From positions 2,046,001 through 2,110,000 of the forward strand of contig CP119076.1 in NCBI GenBank assembly GCA_029027985.1: 64,000 nucleotides of DNA, read 5' to 3'. Source of the stretch: Klebsiella aerogenes. GTDB taxonomy: Bacteria > Pseudomonadota > Gammaproteobacteria > Enterobacterales > Enterobacteriaceae. The notes under the pieces were generated by a model. The model made no database searches, had not been told where the DNA came from, and worked only from the letters and a program-made list of their open reading frames with translations. The position numbers and the translations under genes were made by a program. Every line of letters starts with the position of its first letter. Within the stretch, counting starts at the first letter, position 1. Positions 34,091-42,530 of the stretch are shown here, in pieces.

Positions 34091-34117
34091 AAGGGGAAGC
34101 TATGATAGCTTCCCTTT
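34091..34117. terminator. Terminator after integrase
   Basis: AAGGGGAAGCTA-TGA-TAGCTTCCCTTTCTT, a strong stem with T-rich tail; overlaps the end of the small leftward frame. Confidence 0.75.
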
Positions 34118-34261
34118 CTTCATTTCCTCTACTGCACTTTTGTACAGAATCCTCAATACATTTGCATCTTCTTTCCTGTGCTCTCTTTGAGCTGATCTAA
34201 TAGCATATTTCAATGCTCTAGCTGTACGAATACATTCATCTTGTCTATTGTTCATCTTCAT
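34100..34261 (-). CDS. Small basic hypothetical protein
   Basis: About 53 residues from MKMNNRQDECIRTARALKYA, largely helical and basic (RSAQREHRKEDANVLRILYK), convergent with the integrase. The ribosome-binding site is weak, and a 13-residue longer start exists. No family recognised. Its end overlaps the integrase terminator. It could be an excisionase-like or regulatory protein by size and place, but nothing in the sequence proves that. Confidence 0.45.
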   Translation of the reverse strand: MKMNNRQDECIRTARALKYAIRSAQREHRKEDANVLRILYKSAVEEMKKGKLS

Positions 34262-34367
34262 ATGTATATCCAACTTTAATGTATAAATAAACACTAACAC
34301 ATTGTTACATCAAGTGTGTTAATGCACAGGGATAATAAATAAATACTCTAAATAAGGAATAGCTTAA

Positions 34368-34688
34368 ATGAAAAGATTAGTTTTGCTTGGTGCTCTAGTT
34401 GTAACTCTTTCTGGATGTGTAGTAAATCCGAGTAGTTATAGCAATGTAGAGTTAGTGCAGTGTGCACAACGAGGCAAAGTCTTTATGAGACATGATAGCT
34501 TTGGGCTATGTGGTGAAGAACTGGCTAACAGGTTAAACGCAGGGAAGGTAAGCCAGAGTGATTTAGTGGCTGGAGGAATGGGAACAGATGCAGCTATTGC
34601 TAGAATTCAAGCGGCAGGAAATGTGACAGCAGCTAGCACAGTGGCTACAGGTTTAGAAAATCAATCTGTTGGAGTATATAGACAGTAA
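34368..34688 (+). CDS. Predicted small lipoprotein 1
   Basis: 106 residues. Signal peptide MKRLVLLGALVVTLSGC with lipobox L-S-G-C, then a polar region with three Cys-free stretches and a Gly/Ala-rich tail (GGMGTDAAIARIQAAGNVTA). Good ribosome-binding site (AAGGAAT). An inverted repeat TAACACA...TGTGTTA lies just upstream and may be an operator. No family recognised. In phages such lipoproteins often block superinfection by binding outer-membrane receptors; that is only an analogy here. Confidence 0.8.
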   Translation: MKRLVLLGALVVTLSGCVVNPSSYSNVELVQCAQRGKVFMRHDSFGLCGEELANRLNAGKVSQSDLVAGGMGTDAAIARIQAAGNVTAASTVATGLENQSVGVYRQ

Positions 34689-34689
34689 C

Positions 34690-35079
34690 ATGAAAAGAAT
34701 TATCGCCGTAACTGTTATATGCTCCTCTTTGTTAGGATGTAACCAGTTTAATAAAAAAGAGGTAGTTAATACACCACCAGACCCAATCAAGAACTATAAA
34801 TGTAGTAAAACTGGCACTACTTTTAACAAAGAAATTGAAACTGAAAAAATGGGGCAGGTTTATTTAAGTATAAACACTGATAATGGAGTGGTTGTCTCAA
34901 GTGATGGTTTTAATGAACATATGGAGAAAAACACAGAAAATAACTATACTTTATCATCCTTAGTCGATGGGAAAACTAAAACTATAGCATCACTTACGAA
35001 ACAGGGAAGGGTTGCCTATTTGAATCATCAACCGATTCAAAATTACATGTATGAGTATTCATGTTTTGAGGTCAAATAA
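34690..35079 (+). CDS. Predicted small lipoprotein 2
   Basis: 129 residues from MKRIIAVTVICSSLLGCNQF (lipobox L-L-G-C), two bases after the previous gene, so co-transcribed. The mature part has two further Cys (KCSKTGT and SCFEVK) that could form a disulphide, and beta-type alternating sequence. No family recognised. Confidence 0.8.
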   Translation: MKRIIAVTVICSSLLGCNQFNKKEVVNTPPDPIKNYKCSKTGTTFNKEIETEKMGQVYLSINTDNGVVVSSDGFNEHMEKNTENNYTLSSLVDGKTKTIASLTKQGRVAYLNHQPIQNYMYEYSCFEVK

Positions 35080-35102
35080 ACCTTAAGTTTTGCAGATGAA
35101 AG

Positions 35103-35139
35103 AAAAGCCCTAATGATAGCGAGTCATTAAGGCTTTTTG
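35103..35139. terminator. Bidirectional terminator, lipoproteins/late operon
   Basis: AAAAGCCCTAATGA-TAGCGAG-TCATTAAGGCTTTTT: long stem with A run on one side and T run on the other, placed between the convergent lipoprotein pair and the end of the late operon. Confidence 0.85.
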
Positions 35140-35212
35140 CTTATGGTCTGTATATTAAATTGGCAAGGGTGGCGCCCTTATCAACATAGGTTATATACTA
35201 ATTAGATGAAAA

Positions 35213-37267
35213 TTATTCCTCTTCATCCTCACCATTAACTAAAGCTTTAAGGCCTTGCCCTAAACTTACACGAGCAGTGTTAGCTACAGCCATAATGTTC
35301 TTTGCTTTTTTGAGCATAATAGCCTTAGCCTGATCTTCAGTTATTTCCCCTGTAATTACTTGCTCTGATAGCTGTCGTGCCTCTTCCATTAAAGCGCTTT
35401 CATAAGCCTGTGTAGCTTTTTTACCAGCAGAAGCCGCAACCATAACACCAGCAGCAGGGACAGCAGCATGTGCCCACGTTGCAGCCAAAGCACCACCAGC
35501 AGCAGCTTTAGCAAAATGGCCTACTTTCCCTTTCATCCACTGAGAGAGAATATCAGCACCAGCTTGTATAGCACCATCAGTTTTCAATTTACCAGTGTTA
35601 TGAGCATTATAAATCTCACCGAAGTTTTTATATAATAAAGGCCTTTCAGCTTTAGCTGTAGCAGCACGAGCAGCTTTGATTTTAGATAGAAAATTACGCA
35701 CATCTTTAGTTAAAGGTTTTGATCTGGTTTCATAGAGTTCTTCATTAGCAAAATTCTTTTCACGCTGGGAAGGGCGACCAGATAACTTAATCTCTACATC
35801 TTCACCATTGTTAATAGATTTAATCAAATCTGCATCTGCTTCAGCTTGTTTATAAATCTTATCATACAACACCCTTTGAGCATCAGAAGAAGGATTAGCC
35901 CCTTTTTCTGGAAGCTTATTGTACATATCTTTATATTTATTGGCTTGCCTGTTAAGACTGGTTACAAGATTCTTTCCTTCTTTCTTCAATTCCTCTGAAA
36001 TTAATTTGCTATTATCAGGTTTGAAAGCATCAGAAATAAATTTAGGAATTCCAGCACTATCACCAGCAGCTTTAAGAATAGATGAAAGAGGGATGGAACG
36101 TGCTTCTGTATTGCTCATCTGCATTTCACCTTTCATCATCCCGTTAGCCTCTCTATGCATTTTATTAGCATCAGCGATAACAGCAGCGCTTTCTATCTCT
36201 GCTCTTTCCTCTGCTTTAGGTTTAAGAAGTACATCATATTCTTTAACCTTATTGTTTGCATATTTTCGTAACTGATTAGGTGATAACTCTGATACTTCAT
36301 CAGATTCCATCACACGTTTAATACGATTGATTGTTGGCTCTCTACCTTTAATCTTCTTAAAAGTATCTGGAGCATTCTTTTTTAACTCTGCATAAATATC
36401 TTCAGGCTCTACAGATATATACTCACCACTATTTAAGAGTTTTTGCCATGTATCAGCGTACTGTTTAACACCATTCCAAACAGTTGTTTTATGGGCTTCA
36501 TCAAGAGCAGGCATATCTAACTGTTTCTTACCTTCAGTAATATCATTTAAGAGGTGATACCCTTGCTTACCTTCACCTAACAGCCAATCTAAGCCACCCT
36601 CACTAGCAGCACCGCCTACTGTATCAAGCGCTAGCTCTTCAGGGCTAATCTTTCCTTCAGTAGTACCTTGAGCGGCTAAACTACCTGCTGCGTTGCCTAC
36701 AAGCTTCTTAGTAGCACCTCTAACCAGCTTAGGCACAATTGGTGCTGTCTCTTCCAGAGTAGGGGCTAGTGCTTCAAAGGCAGTAGTAGCAATACCTTCA
36801 CCAACGCTGTATGCCGCTATATTAGAAACAAGTTTAGCTGTGTTTGTAATCTCTTTAATAGAACTCACATCATCAGGAGTTAGAAAGTCTTTATCGCTGT
36901 AAGGAGAGAGATAACCCAAAACGTTATTTTTCCCTGCTGTATCCTTAGTTCCTACTAGGGCATACAAAACAGGAATCACATTATGATTCTGTTCAGGCGT
37001 AGCAATATCTTTTTTCAATTCTGTATTAGCATCAATCATCCCTTGCACATAAGGATTGTTTGATTGGACACCTGAAATATTCTGTGTGACAGCATGAGCT
37101 TTATCTAGTTCATCCATGATAGTAGCTGCTGTGTTAAGAGATTTTTGTTGTTCTGCCATAGCATCCCAATCGTTACTACTATTTTGCTGTCTTGCCATTT
37201 CATCCCAATCTACAGGAGCCGAAGCCCCTGTATTTTGTTGAATAGCCATGCTATCCCATTTATTCAT
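35213..37267 (-). CDS. Large internal virion / DNA-ejection-type protein
   Basis: 684 residues, last gene of the late operon. The N-terminus has three short repeats, NKWDSMAIQQN, VDWDEMARQQN and NDWDAMAEQQK. The middle is long, charged and helical; near the C-terminus is a hydrophobic Ala/Gly segment (AAAGGALAATWAHAAVPAAGVMVAASAG, given in part). This build, together with its place after adaptor and tail genes, fits ejection proteins that leave the virion with the DNA and form a conduit through the envelope. No enzyme motif seen. Function is inferred from context. Confidence 0.65.
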   Translation of the reverse strand: MNKWDSMAIQQNTGASAPVDWDEMARQQNSSNDWDAMAEQQKSLNTAATIMDELDKAHAVTQNISGVQSNNPYVQGMIDANTELKKDIATPEQNHNVIPVLYALVGTKDTAGKNNVLGYLSPYSDKDFLTPDDVSSIKEITNTAKLVSNIAAYSVGEGIATTAFEALAPTLEETAPIVPKLVRGATKKLVGNAAGSLAAQGTTEGKISPEELALDTVGGAASEGGLDWLLGEGKQGYHLLNDITEGKKQLDMPALDEAHKTTVWNGVKQYADTWQKLLNSGEYISVEPEDIYAELKKNAPDTFKKIKGREPTINRIKRVMESDEVSELSPNQLRKYANNKVKEYDVLLKPKAEERAEIESAAVIADANKMHREANGMMKGEMQMSNTEARSIPLSSILKAAGDSAGIPKFISDAFKPDNSKLISEELKKEGKNLVTSLNRQANKYKDMYNKLPEKGANPSSDAQRVLYDKIYKQAEADADLIKSINNGEDVEIKLSGRPSQREKNFANEELYETRSKPLTKDVRNFLSKIKAARAATAKAERPLLYKNFGEIYNAHNTGKLKTDGAIQAGADILSQWMKGKVGHFAKAAAGGALAATWAHAAVPAAGVMVAASAGKKATQAYESALMEEARQLSEQVITGEITEDQAKAIMLKKAKNIMAVANTARVSLGQGLKALVNGEDEEE

Positions 37268-38758
37268 TTATGCTTTCTCCCACGTAGAGCCATTAGAAAC
37301 ATATTTAACTCCTTTATATTCTAGTGTCTGTCCTTTTGGCTGGTTGGTTGGTTGTCCTTCAGGGGTATCACCAGAAGTATTATTAGTAGGTGAAGAATTA
37401 GCATTTGCTACTGGCTGTGCAACATTTCCATCCTGTTCTTTAGCCAGTTGATCTAATTGCTCTGTGGTAAGTCCTGTATTAGCTGCTACTTGTGATCGAG
37501 TATAACGATCGTTTAAATCAAAAGCATTTGCTACAGGTTTAGCACTCTCAGACATTAAATTATTCATAGCTTCAGTTTCTTTGTGTGCAGCGTCTTTCAT
37601 TTCAGAAATTTCCTCAGGGGTAAACTTACCTTTATTTTTTACTTTATCCTGAATCATCTGATTAATCTTATCAGCCCATCCTGTAACTGCTTCATCACTA
37701 ACACCCGAAGCAGTAGAAACAGTGTTAGAAATACTAGGCGCTTCTACAGTTAAGAATTGATAAGCATCTGCAATTTGCCCGATAGGGGTAGATGTATCTA
37801 CAGCATTCATTCGTGCATCTGCCTGTTTAGATTTATTCCAATCAGCAATAGCTTTTGAGTGTGTACGCGCAAATGATTTAAGTGCATCCATCTTAGCATG
37901 ATCTGCTGTGTAGTTACCTGTAAGCTTAACTCGTGGTGTATTACCAGTAACAGAGGAAGCTTCAGTAATATGGTTTTGCGCCCAATCCATTGTCGTTTTA
38001 GTAGCAGGTTTACCAGTCGCAGGGTCAATACCTGTATCTACTATTTGTTTAGCTCTGTTAGTTATAGCTGGGGTAGACGAATAACTACCAATAGAGCCAC
38101 TTTGCGAATGTAAATCATGGTAAGTAGGCATACTGTGCAACTCTTTTTGGTGCTCAAAAGAAGTATTATCATCTTCCTGTTTCCACTGTTCAGCCTGTTG
38201 TGCTGCATCTACATCCCATCCATGTTTTGTTTCTGCATCTTCTCTTTTATTCTTCTCTGCTAACTGGTTTTTCTCAGTATCCATCATTGCTTTACCATCA
38301 CCAGTTTTCATGAAGTTCCATAGCATTTCTGAAGAATAGATATTACCATTCTCTTTAATAGAATTTTGCAGGATTTCAAAACGTTCATTCTCTTGCTTAT
38401 CTTTATCATGAGCTACAGCAGAAGCTGTTAAGCCTAAACCTAAAGCAGCGCTACCACCTATCCCTAGTAAACGTGATGCACCATAAGTGATAAGCATACT
38501 CCCCAGCATATCTAGCAGCATCTGACCAGTTGAAGGGGGTTTAAAATTAACACCTCCATTTGCTACTGTCTCTGCATCTTCCTTAGCTTTTGCTAACTGG
38601 CTTTTGCTGAGATAGGTAGTAGCAGAGGATTGATTAGGGTCAATCATTGTTAACCCTTGTGCATTCTCTTCAACATAGTTTCTAGTTAGGAAAGAGGAAG
38701 CTAGTGAAGCTTCATTACTAGTGTCTAACATTGTTTGTGTTTGTTCTAAACTGTTCAT
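37268..38758 (-). CDS. Internal virion / ejection-type protein
   Basis: 496 residues, immediately before the 684-residue gene with no spacer. Near residue 75-115 lies a membrane-like stretch (MLLDMLGSMLITYGASRLLG followed by GGSAALGLGLTASAVA); the remainder is polar, Gln/Asn/Lys-rich helix with a low-complexity C-terminus (NANSSPTNNTSGDTPEGQPT). AGGGGATATA ribosome-binding site. By composition and order it resembles podovirus ejection proteins; it is not a coat protein. Confidence 0.62.
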   Translation of the reverse strand: MNSLEQTQTMLDTSNEASLASSFLTRNYVEENAQGLTMIDPNQSSATTYLSKSQLAKAKEDAETVANGGVNFKPPSTGQMLLDMLGSMLITYGASRLLGIGGSAALGLGLTASAVAHDKDKQENERFEILQNSIKENGNIYSSEMLWNFMKTGDGKAMMDTEKNQLAEKNKREDAETKHGWDVDAAQQAEQWKQEDDNTSFEHQKELHSMPTYHDLHSQSGSIGSYSSTPAITNRAKQIVDTGIDPATGKPATKTTMDWAQNHITEASSVTGNTPRVKLTGNYTADHAKMDALKSFARTHSKAIADWNKSKQADARMNAVDTSTPIGQIADAYQFLTVEAPSISNTVSTASGVSDEAVTGWADKINQMIQDKVKNKGKFTPEEISEMKDAAHKETEAMNNLMSESAKPVANAFDLNDRYTRSQVAANTGLTTEQLDQLAKEQDGNVAQPVANANSSPTNNTSGDTPEGQPTNQPKGQTLEYKGVKYVSNGSTWEKA

Positions 38759-38767
38759 TATATCCCC

Positions 38768-39466
38768 TTACCAATATTGATTAATGTTCACAGGGGCAAT
38801 AACTTTAACACTGCCTTTAAAATCCTGTTTATTGTTCTGATCATTTAGCGCCTCTGCTGCTGCATCAGCTTTATCTTTGAATTGTTGTTCTGCATCTGCA
38901 TCTTTCACAAAGTTAGCAGCATAAATAAGCGCTGTATAAAGAAGCAAATCAGGTGCTACAGTGAGTAGAGTAGATTGATCTTGATCACCGCTCATTTCCA
39001 TTTGATCAGCGTAATAACCAATAATCACTTCACTACCATCATAAACAGTCAAACCATACTGATCTGTAGCAGGTTGATTAGCTGTAATAGCAGGGAAGAA
39101 GAAGAAACGATTATTGAGACGGCACCAAATAACCTCTTTAGCCGTAACATCATTAGGATGTTTCTCAAGCTTTGCTAGCACTTCTTCAGAGCTAGTTTCT
39201 CTGAATTTCTTATAGCCTTTTGCAGCTAACATATATTCAGTAGATAGCCAATCAGCAGGCACTACGGCTTGACCTTCAGTGATTTTTAGATAGGCTTCCT
39301 TAGCTGTATAAGGTACACGTATTTCACGATAGATTTCTTTTTCAGCAAAGTTAATGAAGTTAGGAATCTGGTCTACAAATTCATCATCATCCCTATCAGC
39401 CCATAATTGAACAGCTTTCTTTAAGTCTCCGTAGTTCTGAATAGGTGAATTAACTTTAGGTAACAT
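38768..39466 (-). CDS. Head-tail adaptor (gatekeeper-like) protein
   Basis: 232 residues from MLPKVNSPIQNYGDLKKAVQ. The pattern NYGDLKxAVxxWxxRxD, DQIPNFINFAEKEIYREIR and QAVVPADWLSTEYML is that of the podovirus adaptor/tail-tubular-A family (T7 gp11-like), which forms a ring beneath the portal. ATG with AAGGGGGTG six bases upstream was preferred to the in-frame GTG that is part of that site. It is the only clear tail-neck component in the element. Confidence 0.72.
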   Translation of the reverse strand: MLPKVNSPIQNYGDLKKAVQLWADRDDDEFVDQIPNFINFAEKEIYREIRVPYTAKEAYLKITEGQAVVPADWLSTEYMLAAKGYKKFRETSSEEVLAKLEKHPNDVTAKEVIWCRLNNRFFFFPAITANQPATDQYGLTVYDGSEVIIGYYADQMEMSGDQDQSTLLTVAPDLLLYTALIYAANFVKDADAEQQFKDKADAAAEALNDQNNKQDFKGSVKVIAPVNINQYW

Positions 39467-39467
39467 C

Positions 39468-40055
39468 TTATTCACCCCCTTTCATGTTAATCATACCGCC
39501 CTTAGCATATTCAGACATTTCTACTACTTGCTTATATGCATTCTTTTCTTTCATAATCAAACGTGCGGTTTCTTCAGCGCTGGTAGATTTAGAGATAGAG
39601 CCTTTACCCTGCTTAGAGTATCCACCTGTATTTTCAATTGCTTCACTCAAGCCACCTTTAGTAAGGGCTAGCATCTGCTCTTGAAAGTATTGAATAGAGT
39701 AGGTCTGACTTTGTAAGCCTTGTACCAATTCTTCTACAACTGGAATGAAATGTTTTTCAGCGTACTGTAAGAAAGGATATTGTTCACGCAGTGTTTCAGG
39801 TGACATAGAAGCTTGCATCTTCTGGAAAGTATGCAATGCATCAGTAGGCTGTTTAGGCTTAGGCACCCACTGAATTTGTTTATCTGGGGTTACAATAGGG
39901 CGAAAACCTTCAGTAAGTAGGGCAGAATTCATAGCCCTGTTTTCAGCTTCCTCTTTTTCATCTTTTGCTTCACCCAAAGCAATAGATATTAATTTGTTAT
40001 AGCTACCTGTAGCAGCATTCAAGGCTTCATCAGCAGCCTGATAATATTTATCCAT
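39468..40055 (-). CDS. Hypothetical late protein
   Basis: 195 residues, helical and charged, with a Pro/Lys-rich loop (IVTPDKQIQWVPKPKQPTDA) and a C-terminal Gly/Met-rich end (YAKGGMINMKGGE) of the kind seen at the ends of phage structural proteins. Between the adaptor and the upstream 101-residue gene. No family recognised; probably structural by position. Confidence 0.6.
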   Translation of the reverse strand: MDKYYQAADEALNAATGSYNKLISIALGEAKDEKEEAENRAMNSALLTEGFRPIVTPDKQIQWVPKPKQPTDALHTFQKMQASMSPETLREQYPFLQYAEKHFIPVVEELVQGLQSQTYSIQYFQEQMLALTKGGLSEAIENTGGYSKQGKGSISKSTSAEETARLIMKEKNAYKQVVEMSEYAKGGMINMKGGE

Positions 40056-40098
40056 ATTATTTATTCATCCTTGTAAGAAGGGGCATATAGCCCCAACA

Positions 40099-40404
40099 TT
40101 AAAACAGATTCTTCAGGCTGTTAAATCCTTGATTCACGCCATCTTGACCTAATTTCATTTCATCAAAACCAGTCTTTAAGGTAGACACTGGATTAGCATT
40201 AGTTTGGAAATGATAAGCTGTGCTCTGTGCATGTGCTACAGGGCCGGGAGCCATTAAACCTCTCATAACTCCCCCCATTGCATTAGAACCTAAAACAGAT
40301 TTAACTGACTCACCCATATTAGAGGACATAACAGCTTTACCACCCTTTTTAACTGTACTGTCTGTAAACATGCTACCAAACCATGTTGAAAGAGCATCCC
40401 ACAT
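40099..40404 (-). CDS. Small hypothetical late protein
   Basis: 101 residues, MWDALSTWFGSMFTDSTVKK start, then Gly/Met-rich sequence with an Ala/Pro region (GLMAPGPVAHAQS). The amphipathic N-terminus could insert in membranes. AGGAG ribosome-binding site. A short hairpin (GGGGCATATAGCCCC) lies just after it. No family recognised; size and composition recall small internal virion proteins. Confidence 0.6.
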   Translation of the reverse strand: MWDALSTWFGSMFTDSTVKKGGKAVMSSNMGESVKSVLGSNAMGGVMRGLMAPGPVAHAQSTAYHFQTNANPVSTLKTGFDEMKLGQDGVNQGFNSLKNLF

Positions 40405-40419
40405 CTTTTTATTCTCCTA

Positions 40420-41274
40420 TTAATATTTCAGCGTGTTAGTGTTAGTGCTATCTGTATCAATACCACCAGCCTGTAACATAGCTTCTAGCCAATACATATC
40501 TTCCATAATTCCAGTGTTGCCATTAACCATTGAATTATGACGATTCATATTCTGCTCTTTCTGTGCTCTTGCTGTATCTACAAGACCTGCATTCCATAAA
40601 TTGGAAATAGCAGAATTAAACATTTTACCACCTGCACCAATTAGGCCACCTGCAATATTACCTTCAGCGCCAATAATACCAGTAGCACCACGTAGAGCAC
40701 CGCTAATACCTCTACCAGCAATAGAAGCAGATTTACCTAGAACAGAAGCAGCTAATTTAGACTCTTGAGAAGCCATAGAATTAGCACCTGAAGCCAGAAT
40801 AGATGACGCTGAATTATTCAAAGCACTACTACCAGCAGTAGCCCCGCTATTCATAGTTTCTGCATTCTGTGCAAACTGTGCACCCATCTGTGCATTAACT
40901 TGATTTTCAATAGTTTGATCTTGTTGAGCCATAAAGCCAGAAGCATCACCATAAAGAGCTTGTGTAGCCTCTGAGAAAGCGCCTAACAGGTCTTTACCTG
41001 TAATCCCTTTAAGCTTACCAAAATCATTAGCGGCAACTTTAGCAACATTCTTACCTGCATTAATAACACTGTTCGCTGTAGTAAAGCCTTTGCCAGATTC
41101 ATAATAATCTAAAACAGCTTGCATAGCTGGGCTATTGTCTACCAGTTTATAAGGATCATAATGTACATCTGTATCAAGAGAATTTAGAAAGTCTTCAATC
41201 TGCTGACTATTCCAAATAGTGCTATGTGTATCTGAAGTATCTGTGCTACTTCCGTGTTTGCTGAACATGCCCAC
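40420..41274 (-). CDS. Ala/Ser/Gly-rich virion protein, ejection-type
   Basis: 284 residues. N-terminal polar part, then a long Ala/Asn/Ser-rich helical region (QMGAQFAQNAETMNSG, SALNNSASSILASGANS) and a glycine-rich hydrophobic segment (GALRGATGIIGAEGNIAGGL). GTG start, chosen because GGAGG stands six bases before it, with the next ATG too far. It occupies the place where podoviruses usually carry the coat gene, after the scaffold, yet it has none of the features of a coat protein. Confidence 0.62.
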   Translation of the reverse strand: MGMFSKHGSSTDTSDTHSTIWNSQQIEDFLNSLDTDVHYDPYKLVDNSPAMQAVLDYYESGKGFTTANSVINAGKNVAKVAANDFGKLKGITGKDLLGAFSEATQALYGDASGFMAQQDQTIENQVNAQMGAQFAQNAETMNSGATAGSSALNNSASSILASGANSMASQESKLAASVLGKSASIAGRGISGALRGATGIIGAEGNIAGGLIGAGGKMFNSAISNLWNAGLVDTARAQKEQNMNRHNSMVNGNTGIMEDMYWLEAMLQAGGIDTDSTNTNTLKY

Positions 41275-41299
41275 AATAGGCCTCCTTTATTTTATTAAA

Positions 41300-42262
41300 T
41301 TAATCTACTAAATAGTTGAACATATCAGAAGTAGACAATTCACCACGACCAGCCATAGCAGCAGCTTTATTCCGTTTAGCCCTAATTGCATCTTCATTAA
41401 TTGGCTTAGATACGCGAGAAGGTTTACCAGCAATAGCACGCTGTACATTAGAAGTCATGCCATCTTCAGCTTCAGAATTACGCTTATCAAACATTGCTGC
41501 TTTCTTGAGAGCAATCATTAGCTCTGAAGATGCATTCTGGAAAGGAACAACAATCTGATTTTTATTCATGTATTCACCAATCATAGAAAAATCGCTATCT
41601 TTCCAACCCATGTTAGCTAGCTGGTTAAACACTGCTTTTCCTTTGAGGCGTTCAGCTTGTGCTTTACGTTCCTGAAGCTGTGCATAAGATGTTTTATAAT
41701 TATCTTCAATAGCTGCACGTTGCGCTTTATATCGTTTGATTTCATTCAGCGCTTCAATTCGTGTTGCAGGGTCTACACGGTCATTATCAACAATGCTCTG
41801 ATAGTGATCGATGTATTCACTAATCTCTGAAGTAGAGATAGCATGTAGACGATTAACACCAGCTTCCCATTCTTCTAGCTCTGCAAAGTGTGCATTAACT
41901 TCTGAAGCAAAACTATCAATCTTTGAATGAAGGCTCATAGCTCGTTCAATATCAGATTTATCATAAGCTACTTCACCAATTTTAACACGCTCGCCTAATT
42001 CACTAGGGGCTACCAGATCTTCTACACTATCAATTCCTTCAGGAAGATAACTATCATCATCTAGAGGGTTATCAAAAAGCTGATTAAAATCTACATCTTC
42101 ATAATCACCTGATTCTTCATTGTAGGTGCTCATAGGCAAATCACTTGCACTATCTACAACCCCTTCTTTGTTCATTGGCTTCTCATCTGCAAAACCATCA
42201 GCAAACAGTGATGCAAAGTCATTTACGCTAATTTCGTTTGAATTCATTTCTTCCATGTTCAT
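41300..42262 (-). CDS. Scaffold-like acidic coiled-coil protein
   Basis: 320 residues. The first 100 are strongly acidic and disordered (ESGDYEDVDFNQLFDNPLDD), the middle is helical and charged (about 115-220, EIKRYKAQRAAIEDNYKTSY), and the C-terminus is basic with a helical end (RAKRNKAAAMAGRGELSTSD). This acid-coil-basic layout next to portal is that of phage scaffolding proteins, whose basic C-terminus binds coat. ATG with AAGGAATAA upstream. If so, it is a scaffold without a coat gene in the element. Confidence 0.6.
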   Translation of the reverse strand: MNMEEMNSNEISVNDFASLFADGFADEKPMNKEGVVDSASDLPMSTYNEESGDYEDVDFNQLFDNPLDDDSYLPEGIDSVEDLVAPSELGERVKIGEVAYDKSDIERAMSLHSKIDSFASEVNAHFAELEEWEAGVNRLHAISTSEISEYIDHYQSIVDNDRVDPATRIEALNEIKRYKAQRAAIEDNYKTSYAQLQERKAQAERLKGKAVFNQLANMGWKDSDFSMIGEYMNKNQIVVPFQNASSELMIALKKAAMFDKRNSEAEDGMTSNVQRAIAGKPSRVSKPINEDAIRAKRNKAAAMAGRGELSTSDMFNYLVD

Positions 42263-42275
42263 TTATTCCTTTTGT

Positions 42276-42482
42276 TTATTTATTAAGTTCATTTAGAAAA
42301 TCAGAAGATTCTTTCTTCATCTCATTAGAAATGAATCTTTCTAACTTTGTGTATTCATCTATAGCAATGCGTACAGTCTCCAGATTATCAAAGGGACAAG
42401 TAAGCATAGTTTTATGCAATTCCTTTTTACGTAGGGCTACTACTGGCAACACTACATCCTTTAGTTGTTCTGTCGTAATCAT
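42276..42482 (-). CDS. Small hypothetical late protein
   Basis: 68 residues, MITTEQLKDVVLPVVALRKK start, helical, no membrane segment. Located between portal and scaffold-like gene; a perfect hairpin separates it from portal. No family recognised. Confidence 0.55.
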   Translation of the reverse strand: MITTEQLKDVVLPVVALRKKELHKTMLTCPFDNLETVRIAIDEYTKLERFISNEMKKESSDFLNELNK

Positions 42483-42501
42483 CTTAAATCCTTTATTTGT
42501 T

Positions 42502-42523
42502 AGAAGCAGGATTTCCTGCTTCT
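42502..42523. other. Intergenic hairpin after portal gene
   Basis: AGAAGCAGGA-TT-TCCTGCTTCT, a perfect ten-base stem with almost no loop, lacking a T run on the late strand. Likely an mRNA processing site or a weak attenuator tuning downstream late genes. Confidence 0.5.
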
Positions 42524-42530
42524 ATATTTA

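Noticed and set aside
37268-38758. 496-residue late protein as the missing coat
   Set aside because: It has a membrane-like segment and long polar low-complexity regions, unlike a compact coat protein, and lies after the adaptor gene.
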